Source: Terriglobia bacterium (lineage in GTDB: Bacteria; Acidobacteriota; Terriglobia; UBA7540). From it: DNA of 7,129 nucleotides. The stretch is from contig JAIQGB010000232.1 in assembly GCA_020072905.1 (NCBI GenBank), forward strand, positions 1-7,129, read 5' to 3'. The notes beneath the pieces were generated by a model. That model was not told the origin of the DNA, searched no databases, and saw only the letters and a list, made by a program, of their open reading frames with translations. The position numbers and the translations under genes were made by a program. Of this stretch, positions 1-5,261 are shown piece by piece (the stretch's first letter is position 1; each line of letters opens with the position of its first letter).

Positions 1-621
1 GCTGGTCGCGCAAGTGAACGTCGAGGGACCCTCCGCGATCGCCCGAGGCGTGGACGACGGGTTCGTCACCATCATCTCCAGACTGCGCAGGCCGATGGTC
101 GGGTCCGCGATCTGCTCTTTGACCTCGCTGCGCACCTGGTCTTTGAGTTGATCCGAAGCCACATACGCCGTCGCCGGCTTGCCGCCCAGCGTCTCCGCAT
201 CGCCCGCCTTGAAGGCGTACGGCACGCTCACCAGCAAGACGCGCGGCATCGTCGCGCCGCCTTCCACCATCACCTCCAGCCAGCGCGCCTTGCCGGTGGT
301 GAACAACTCCATGGGCACGCCGTCCGGCTGCATCGCTCCCAGCAGCACGCCGTAACGTCCTTGCGCGTCCGCCTGCACGGTCTGCGTCTCCCACCAGAGG
401 GGGCTCCCGCCTTCCTGCGCCGCATACAGAGAAAAGCTCACATTGACTGCACCGCTGACGGCCTTTCCTGAGGCATCCCTCAGGAACCCGTCATAGCGGA
501 TCAGGCGCGGTAGGCTCCCATTCGTTGATGGGCCGCGCCAGGCAGACTCCTGACCGTACAATGCCGCTCCGAGGAGCGAACACACTACCGCTGACAAAAC
601 TGCCATGAGTACTCGACGCAT
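1..621 (-). CDS. Exported fibre-type protein, N-terminal part (3' end off window)
   Basis: The frame is open for exactly 207 codons from ATG at 621 to the window edge. That start is preferred to the in-frame ATG at 606 because GGAGG lies 7 nt upstream of it. Residues 1-24 (MRRVLMAVLSAVVCSLLGAALYGQ) look like a signal peptide: basic start, hydrophobic core, likely cut near YGQ/E. Residues 37-140 form the N-terminal module I recall from large exported proteins of Acidobacteriota: LPRLIRYDGFLRDASGKAV, then LWWETQTVQADAQGRYGVLLGA, then RVLLVSVPYAFKAGDAETLGG. This module has the look of a beta-sandwich head. Residues 154-185 are charged (DQLKDQVRSEVKEQI) and could be a short helix or coil. In related proteins the module precedes beta-helix, NHL-repeat or S74-ending fibres; which applies here cannot be seen. 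It is probably the third gene of the operon beginning at 4682, after a 105-bp gap holding a strong hairpin. Exact function unknown. Confidence 0.75.
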   Translation of the reverse strand, partial: MRRVLMAVLSAVVCSLLGAALYGQESAWRGPSTNGSLPRLIRYDGFLRDASGKAVSGAVNVSFSLYAAQEGGSPLWWETQTVQADAQGRYGVLLGAMQPDGVPMELFTTGKARWLEVMVEGGATMPRVLLVSVPYAFKAGDAETLGGKPATAYVASDQLKDQVRSEVKEQIADPTIGLRSLEMMVTNPSSTPRAIAEGPSTFTCATS

Positions 622-633
622 CGTCGCACCTCC
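619..633 (-). promoter_or_regulatory. Shine-Dalgarno and start codon of the 1-621 gene
   Basis: On the minus strand GGAGGTG (633-627) is followed by ATG at 621, with 7 nt between GGAGG and ATG. This near-consensus site decides the start in favour of MRRVLMAV over the downstream in-frame ATG at 606, and gives the signal peptide its two-arginine N-terminus. Confidence 0.8.
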
Positions 634-681
634 AGTTATTCAATTCCGTTGTGCAAAAGTTGAGGCCTTGCTTGCGGAGTC

Positions 682-707
682 GGGCGATGCCTCCGCGAGG
701 CTCGCCC
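682..707 (-). other. Strong intergenic hairpin between protease gene and fibre gene
   Basis: The sequence GGGCGA (682-687), an unpaired T (688), GCCTC (689-693), CGC loop (694-696), GAGGC (697-701), TCGCCC (702-707) forms an 11-bp stem with one bulged base. It lies 20 bp after the stop of the protease gene and 61 bp before the next start. On the minus strand no T tract follows directly; the nearest is CTTTTG more than 20 nt further on. It is therefore not a classical Rho-independent terminator. A role in partial termination, mRNA 3'-end protection or differential expression within the operon is inferred. Confidence 0.6.
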
Positions 708-726
708 AGCTCGGTGGTGACTTGTG

Positions 727-3700
727 CTACCTTGTCTCTGTTCTTCCTCGCAGGCGGCCTCCCCCACTGGCGGGAGGAGCAGTACGACGCGCGGGGCCCA
801 CTCTACTCGAGCCGGGCTGGCCTCGCGGCGCGGCGCTCTCCGCGGCCGCACCCGAGAGCGCCGCGGTCCCATTTCCTGTCAAACTCACAGCCGCCGGACT
901 GCCGCCGCCGTCGTGACTGATCTTCAGCGACGCCGTGCGCGCCCCCATCCCCGCCGGCGTGAAGGTCACATTGAACGTGCAACTCCCCCCGCCCGCCAGC
1001 GTGGCCGGCGCCGCCGGGCAATTGTTGGTCTGGCCAAAGTCCCCGCTCTGGGCACCGGTGATGGCGAGGGTCCAGATGTGCACCGCCGTACTGCCGGCGT
1101 TGGATAGCGTAATGCTCTGGGGAGGACTGGTCGTTCCCACCTGCCGGCTGCCAAAATTCCAGCTCGCAGGGGTCAAACTGACGGCGGTCCCGATGCCCGT
1201 CAGCAGCACCCGGTGCGGGCTGCCCGGCGCGTCGCTGGCGATCACCACCGAGGACTTGCGCGGCCCGGCTGCGCTGGGTGTGAAGGTTACGGCGACCGTG
1301 CAGAACGCGCCAGCTCCCAAGGTGCTTGGAGACAGCGGGCAGTCGTGGCTTTTGGCGAAATCTGCGGCCTGACCGCCGGTAATACTGAGGCTCGTGACGG
1401 TGAGAGGGCTGAATCCGCTGTTGGTCAAGGTTATCGCGTGGACAGAGCTGGTGGTGGTCAGACGTTGAGTTGGGAAGCTCAGACCACCGCTCGGCAACCA
1501 GGACATGGCAGCGGGGAGAGTCGGCGCGCCATACTCGTAGGCGCCCATGTCCGCGACCGCCGTACCATTGTTGTCCCCATCCAGGATTCTGGGCAGGCCG
1601 GTGAGATCGTAAGACGAGATGCTGGGAGCAGAGTTCGTGCCCGCATCTATGGCCGGCGAGGACGCTTGCAGGCGGAAGTCGCGGTTGGGCTCGTCAACAA
1701 AGAGTGGGTCGGAGGCGCTATTGCCCGTCCCCGTAAAACCCCCCGCGACCGTGGAGTAGGTAACGTCGGTGCAACTGAAGATTTCCGACCCAAAGTATTC
1801 GCCAGTATCATAGGCCCGGTTGCCCCAAACGATGTTGTTGGCAATTTTGGGCGTCGACCAGGAGCGGCATTCAATTCCACTGATGTTTCCTTCGAGGAAT
1901 CCATTGAAGTTGTTGACTACGGTATTGTTGACCACCTCCAGGATATCCTCGGGGACCCCCGGATATAAGGTTAAACCCCCACCGATATCTGTGCCGATGT
2001 CGGCGACCGCATTACCCGCTATCACGTTATCCGTAATGGAGACCGAACGACTGTACACCTTAACCCACGCGCCGCCTCCTCCACCGGGTGAGGCATTGTC
2101 CAGGATGCGATTCCGCGCGATCGTTCCGCTCCCTTCAGGACCAGGGTAACCGAGGTCGAAGTAGATGCCTCCCCCTTCATTGCCATAAAAAGCCCAAGCT
2201 TGGCCCCTACCAGAAACATTCCCGCGAATCGTATTGTCCATGATCGTGATCGGGCTCGCCTCGGCGTATATCCCAGCTCCCTGTGCGGTATCCTCAGGGA
2301 TTTGATTGTTGGCGATCAAATTGTGGGAGATTTCAGTATTGGTCCTGCTCACACAAAGAACCCCCGCCCCCGTGTAGAAAGAGTTGAACGTGGTGTCTGT
2401 CACCGTCGTGTTGTTCCCGCCCGTGACCGTGAAGCCATCGAGGAGGGCATTGCTGGCACAGGTCACGGCAATGCCGCTACCGCCCGCGTCGATGACGCTC
2501 AGTTCGGTGCCCGCCCCCACCAGCTTGACGCCGTCCTTCATCACGATGTTTTCGATGTAGTGTCCGGGGCCGACCTGGACGATGTCCCCGCTGGTGGCGG
2601 CGTTGATGGCTCCCTGAATGGTTGCGTACCCGCAACCACTGGCGCAGACGGTCCGAATGGTGCTCGCACTCGGAGCCACGACCAGAATCACCGAAATCGC
2701 CTGCGCGCTGTTGGTGGCGCCTATCGCTTGCGCTGCCAGCTTGGTGCGATAGGTTCCAGGCGCCAAGCCGTTCAGCGAAACAGAGACAGTGACGAGATCT
2801 CCCGCGGCCGCAAGCGTGCCGGTGTGGGGGCTCACGGAGAGCCAGGCCGGATTGCCGGTGGCATACCAGTCTGGGCTGCCGGTGCCGATGTTTTTCACGG
2901 TGAAGCTCTGGCTCGCCGGATTCGCGCCCCCCTGGGTGCCGACGAAGGCCAGGCGCGCGGGCAGAAAGTTGAGCGCCGCGCCGACGGCGACCGGGTTCAC
3001 AATGACATCAACATCGTGCGTTGTCGCTCCTGCCGCCACCGTCACCGCAGCAGCGTCCGATGCAGCGATGGTCACGTCGACGGCGGACTCCGGGGGCCCG
3101 CTATAGAACTCCGGAGGGAAAGTCGTGTCAAGACCGATGAAATCCGTGTTGGCCTCGGTGAAAGCATTGGTCGTCCCGACCAGAGGCTCAACGCGGACAT
3201 AGTAATTGCCGGCCGTCAGGCCCGAAAGGCAGTAGCCCCCGGGATCAGCATCAGCGTCCACGCCCGAGAGGGCTCCCACCACGGGGCGCGAGGCCTGGCT
3301 CGTCGAAACCGCTACGACGTGGGCACCCTTCACTCCCGTCCCATCCGGACGCAGCACTCGACCACAGATTGTTCCGAAGGTCGTCGACGCCGTGGCGCTG
3401 GGATAGAGCGTGCTGAGGCCGGCGATGTCATCGGGTTCCAGAGTCCGGCCCTGGATGTTGGGCGCGGCATACGGGAACAAAGTGGCCTGCAGCGAGTAGT
3501 CTCCACTGGTAAATCCGTCGCGTTGGAGGCCCGTGGAGACGTCAAAGCTGCCTGCCACCGCCGTGTGCTCCAGCCCAAAGCAGTGCTGGATCTCGTGTGT
3601 GGCCACACTCTCGATGTCATAGGTGTTGGCAGGGAGAAGCTGATTAGGGTTTGCGGGTGTGGCCGTGGACCAAGTGTAGTCGTGATTGTTGAAGGCGACG

Positions 3701-4140
3701 TCGCAGCCCAGAATGGCTCCGGTAAAAGGGTTGAAGGTGTAAAAGGCTGCCGCCAGAGCTCCGAAGGAATCGTCGGAATCCACTTGGAAGAAGTAGATGA
3801 CATTCTGATCGTCGGTGAGGTTTATTCCGCTTTCACTGTCAATGTCGGCGGGAAGGTCGATGGGAGCCCCCTCGACGATCGTGGCATCCGAAGTTGTGAC
3901 GTTGTTGATGCGCTGGAAGGAATTACGAATGGCCGTGAGGTCGCTGCCATCGGTGATGTCGAACGAGCCATCTAGTTCCAGGCTGAAGGTTATGGAACCG
4001 CCGACCAAATGCAGTCCAACGTTGCGAATTCCCCCCAGATCGCGGAGGTTGGTTTGAATCCATGCATAGCCTGAGCTCACAAACAGCATGACTCCGAGAA
4101 CGAGTCCCAGGCGCCAAGTGAGACGATTTCTCCAGCACAT
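727..4140 (-). CDS. Exported mosaic matrixin-like metalloprotease with beta-helix and ASH domains
   Basis: This 1137-residue protein starts at ATG 4140, not at the longer open frame from 4308. The 4140 start has GGAAGGTGA just upstream, yields a signal peptide (1-27, basic start, LGLVLGVMLFV core, cut near GYA/W), and avoids overlap with the upstream gene. Domains: metzincin protease about 28-250, with zinc motif HEIQHCFGLEH at 182-192 (ligands H182, H186, H192; base E183) and matrixin-like DDIAGLSTLYP at 237-247; carboxypeptidase-regulatory-like beta domain about 256-320; BACON-like domain 389-488; right-handed parallel beta-helix 494-870, opening with GCGYATIQGAINAA and ending with MGAYEYG as in choice-of-anchor Q proteins; two homologous ASH/choice-of-anchor-D domains 882-985 and 988-1093. 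Oddities: no Cys-switch propeptide, Leu221 where the Met-turn Met is expected, and a 44-residue Arg/Pro/Gly-rich tail. It likely cleaves proteins outside the cell while the C-terminal domains bind surface glycans or polymer; substrate unknown. It is probably translationally coupled to the 178-residue gene upstream. Confidence 0.85.
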   Translation of the reverse strand: MCWRNRLTWRLGLVLGVMLFVSSGYAWIQTNLRDLGGIRNVGLHLVGGSITFSLELDGSFDITDGSDLTAIRNSFQRINNVTTSDATIVEGAPIDLPADIDSESGINLTDDQNVIYFFQVDSDDSFGALAAAFYTFNPFTGAILGCDVAFNNHDYTWSTATPANPNQLLPANTYDIESVATHEIQHCFGLEHTAVAGSFDVSTGLQRDGFTSGDYSLQATLFPYAAPNIQGRTLEPDDIAGLSTLYPSATASTTFGTICGRVLRPDGTGVKGAHVVAVSTSQASRPVVGALSGVDADADPGGYCLSGLTAGNYYVRVEPLVGTTNAFTEANTDFIGLDTTFPPEFYSGPPESAVDVTIAASDAAAVTVAAGATTHDVDVIVNPVAVGAALNFLPARLAFVGTQGGANPASQSFTVKNIGTGSPDWYATGNPAWLSVSPHTGTLAAAGDLVTVSVSLNGLAPGTYRTKLAAQAIGATNSAQAISVILVVAPSASTIRTVCASGCGYATIQGAINAATSGDIVQVGPGHYIENIVMKDGVKLVGAGTELSVIDAGGSGIAVTCASNALLDGFTVTGGNNTTVTDTTFNSFYTGAGVLCVSRTNTEISHNLIANNQIPEDTAQGAGIYAEASPITIMDNTIRGNVSGRGQAWAFYGNEGGGIYFDLGYPGPEGSGTIARNRILDNASPGGGGGAWVKVYSRSVSITDNVIAGNAVADIGTDIGGGLTLYPGVPEDILEVVNNTVVNNFNGFLEGNISGIECRSWSTPKIANNIVWGNRAYDTGEYFGSEIFSCTDVTYSTVAGGFTGTGNSASDPLFVDEPNRDFRLQASSPAIDAGTNSAPSISSYDLTGLPRILDGDNNGTAVADMGAYEYGAPTLPAAMSWLPSGGLSFPTQRLTTTSSVHAITLTNSGFSPLTVTSLSITGGQAADFAKSHDCPLSPSTLGAGAFCTVAVTFTPSAAGPRKSSVVIASDAPGSPHRVLLTGIGTAVSLTPASWNFGSRQVGTTSPPQSITLSNAGSTAVHIWTLAITGAQSGDFGQTNNCPAAPATLAGGGSCTFNVTFTPAGMGARTASLKISHDGGGSPAAVSLTGNGTAALSGAAAESAAPRGQPGSSRVGPARRTAPPASGGGRLRGRTETR
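730..861 (-). other. Atypical low-complexity C-terminal tail of the protease
   Basis: Residues 1094-1137 follow the clean end of the last ASH domain (VSLTGNGTA). They are rich in Ala, Gly, Pro, Ser and Arg (for example GPARRTAPPASGGGRLRGR) with no fold signature. Homologous domains usually end the protein at or just after the LTGxGTA strand. Neither alternative frame gives a recognisable domain. It may be a linker-like extension or translation past a lost stop codon. Confidence 0.5.
862..1497 (-). repeat. Two tandem ASH/choice-of-anchor-D domains within the protease
   Basis: Two roughly 105-residue copies occur in tandem, residues 882-985 (1497-1186) and 988-1093 (1179-862). Each has a FP/FGSRQ opening strand, ITL(T/S)N(S/A)G, L(S/A)ITG-Q--DF, one Cys pair (C934/C947 and C1041/C1054), VTFTP and a closing LTGxGTA. 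The copies have clearly diverged in sequence, so this is an old domain duplication, not a recent DNA repeat. Such domains are beta-sandwiches usually involved in surface attachment or protein contacts. Confidence 0.8.
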
Positions 4141-4154
4141 CGCAGTCACCTTCC
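4138..4154 (-). promoter_or_regulatory. Shine-Dalgarno overlapping upstream stop codon
   Basis: On the minus strand GGAAGGTGA (4154-4146) precedes ATG at 4140. The final TGA of this site is the stop codon of the 178-residue gene. A ribosome terminating there sits on the Shine-Dalgarno of the protease gene, which argues for one transcript and translational coupling. It also fixes the protease start. Confidence 0.8.
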
Positions 4155-4682
4155 GTTCAGCCGATAAATGGTGTCTCTGAATTCGTCCAGGTCCTGGGTG
4201 GCTTTGGAGGCAGGACCGCCCAGGAGGTTGAGGCCACTCAAATCGCGAGCGACCACGTCGCGTCCCGTATGGGGATCCCTGTACACCCGGAAATTGCCCT
4301 GCGCCCAACCTAGCACGCGGTGAGTCCCCGTCACGCGCCCCGTCTTCACGAAGAGCACGTGCCTGTCCTTTACCCGGAAGACGGGCATTCCCGGCGCGCG
4401 CATCCCCACGCCTCTGACCATCCCTCCCAGGGTCTCAATGACGATGGTTCCCCCGGTGTGGCCTTTCAGGTACTCCTCCACCTGGAAAGTCGTCCGGGTA
4501 TAGATACGGCTGTGCTCGGCGTTCCAGGCGCTAACGCTGTTGACCACCGTGCCCACAAAGATGACGTCGGCCCCGTGAGTCAAGTCGGCCAACCTCATCG
4601 CCCGAAGAGTTGCCGAGCGGCTCGACGTGGCCAGGAGACACCCGAAGACCAGACCCAGCAGGAAGACTCGTTTGGCCGTCAT
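4146..4682 (-). CDS. Small exported protein of unknown function, NTR/TIMP-like layout
   Basis: The 178-residue protein starts at ATG 4682, chosen over the upstream in-frame ATG at 4808 because AGGAGG lies 5 nt before it and a signal sequence begins there: MTAKRVFLLGLVFGCLLATSSRSA. Cleavage is probably near residue 24; VFGC at 12-15 is a poor lipobox. The mature part reads LADLTHGADVIFVGTV, then YTRTTFQVEEYLKG (61-74), TIVIETLGG (79-87), FRVKDRHVLFVKTG (102-115), VLGWAQGNFRVYRD (123-136) and a polar helix ATQDLDEFRDTIYRL. The order 'ADVIFVGxV ... F-VEEYLKG ... strand ... VLFVK ... GxFRV' resembles the OB-like NTR/TIMP fold (inference). The mature part has no Cys, unlike animal TIMPs. It is first in the operon and overlaps the ribosome site of the metalloprotease gene, so an inhibitor, chaperone or secretion partner of that protease is plausible. 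No family is recognised with certainty. Confidence 0.7.
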   Translation of the reverse strand: MTAKRVFLLGLVFGCLLATSSRSATLRAMRLADLTHGADVIFVGTVVNSVSAWNAEHSRIYTRTTFQVEEYLKGHTGGTIVIETLGGMVRGVGMRAPGMPVFRVKDRHVLFVKTGRVTGTHRVLGWAQGNFRVYRDPHTGRDVVARDLSGLNLLGGPASKATQDLDEFRDTIYRLNGR

Positions 4683-4693
4683 GCTAGCCTCCT
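4680..4693 (-). promoter_or_regulatory. Shine-Dalgarno and start codon of the small exported protein
   Basis: AGGAGG (4693-4688 on the minus strand) is followed after 5 nt by ATG at 4682. This consensus site decides the start over the ATG at 4808, which would add 42 polar residues before the hydrophobic signal sequence. Confidence 0.85.
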
Positions 4694-4860
4694 TACACTT
4701 ATCCAAAACGTTCCTGATTGCCCTTGCCGATGAGGGGATTGAAGGCTCGTGCGAAATGCGGAGTTCGGCGTCACGCCTTGGCCGAAACAAGCCGGGGAGA
4801 CCCATCATCGCTTCTCGACAATAGGAGCACGCTGCGAGGAACCGAAAGGAGAAAATGCAC

Positions 4861-4910
4861 AGCGACGTCTGGGGTGCACCGTGACACGGTCTCGGACGTC
4901 AGAAGTCGCT
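4861..4910 (-). promoter_or_regulatory. Nested dyad element in the presumed 5' leader
   Basis: Three dyads nest in 50 bp: outer AGCGAC (4861-4866) with GTCGCT (4905-4910); middle GACGTC (4864-4869) with GACGTC (4895-4900); inner ACCGTG (4878-4883) with CACGGT (4885-4890) around one base. Outer and middle arms share bases 4864-4866, so the two full pairings compete. If transcription starts near 4919, as the candidate promoter suggests, this would fold near the 5' end of a leader of about 235 nt. A structured leader or a pair of protein-binding sites are both possible; no known riboswitch is recognised. Confidence 0.4.
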
Positions 4911-4925
4911 GAGAATTTCTGATAT

Positions 4926-4954
4926 TTGTTAGCAGTTTTCTCAATGTCTGTCAA
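4926..4954 (-). promoter_or_regulatory. Candidate sigma70-type promoter of the small-protein/protease operon
   Basis: The minus strand carries a perfect -35 TTGACA (4954-4949), a 17-bp spacer and TAACAA (4931-4926), a weak -10 (3 of 6). It lies in an AT-rich island that contrasts with the GC-rich surroundings, about 245 bp before the start at 4682. Start-site prediction near 4919 follows from spacing only. Confidence 0.4.
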
Positions 4955-4988
4955 TAGACATTATGTCATAATTACCGGATTGTATACA
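4943..4988. promoter_or_regulatory. Cluster of three palindromes, candidate operator sites
   Basis: Three perfect dyads lie in 46 bp: AATGTCT (4943-4949) and AGACATT (4956-4962) around 6 bp; ATTATG (4960-4965) and CATAAT (4967-4972) around one base; and the 8-bp palindrome TGTATACA (4981-4988). The first encloses the candidate -35 hexamer, where a bound dimeric regulator would block RNA polymerase. Regulator unknown. Confidence 0.4.
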
Positions 4989-5232
4989 TCAACCCCAGCT
5001 CGGGGATGCAGTCGGTCACTCGGTCATTGCATTGAAAGTGCCCCAATCCTGAGCAATGATCCAAGGGTAGAATCAGTCGCTCAAGGTCGCGCCGCGGCAC
5101 CGCGGGCCGCCTCCGAGAGATAGAGTCACCCCCGTCGACGGATCGCCGCTTGTAAAGAACCACACACCGGGGGGTCGAGAATGCACTTCAAACTCATCCG
5201 TGCCAGGAAGGGAAAGTTTGCAGATCAAATTG

Positions 5233-5252
5233 GGGCGGCCGGAGCCGAGCCC
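5233..5252 (-). terminator. Possible terminator hairpin after the S74 fibre gene
   Basis: Starting 9 nt after the stop codon (5262), the minus strand reads GGGC, a TC bulge, GGC, TCCG loop, GCC, GCCC: seven GC pairs with one bulge. It is followed by CAATTTG, a poor U tract. It may end the fibre transcript, but the signal is weak. Confidence 0.35.
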
Positions 5253-5261
5253 GACGTCTGG

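Larger units (their letters stand above)
4694..5261. other. Gene-free intergenic region
   Basis: About 570 bp separate the fibre gene's stop from the ribosome site of the small exported protein. Short open frames here (for example 4926-5123 plus, 4972-5163 minus) have no Shine-Dalgarno or recognisable protein and are not called. From the fibre side the stretch holds a hairpin at 5233-5252 and a GC-rich patch at 5092-5105 with two CCGCGG hexamers. Next come an imperfect hairpin at 5024-5059 (TCATTGC ... GCAATGA with inner ATTG ... CAAT) and two CGGTCA hexamers 8 bp apart at 5013 and 5021. Last are an AT-rich island at about 4911-4990 carrying a candidate promoter, and a nested-dyad element at 4861-4910. 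I see nothing specific in 4700-4860. Confidence 0.7.

Noticed and set aside
1213..1968. A 251-codon plus-strand open frame
   Set aside because: It lies wholly inside the protease gene, has shadow-like composition and no ribosome site.
2200..3975. A 591-codon open frame on the plus strand, antisense to the protease gene
   Set aside because: It is Arg/Gly/Val-rich with no domain, signal peptide or Shine-Dalgarno, and mirrors a well-supported minus-strand gene. Long antisense frames are common in GC-rich coding DNA.
4141..4308. N-terminal extension of the protease to an ATG at 4308
   Set aside because: It would overlap the upstream gene by more than 160 bp, has non-protein-like composition, and would place the signal peptide 56 residues inside the chain.
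5092..5105. CCGCGG-CA-CCGCGG as a terminator for the fibre gene
   Set aside because: The loop is too short for full pairing, there is no following T tract on the minus strand, and it lies over 150 bp past the stop codon.
4926..5163. Short open frames of about 65 codons on both strands in the intergenic region
   Set aside because: They have no ribosome site or hydrophobic/domain pattern, and they overlap the AT-rich promoter-like island.
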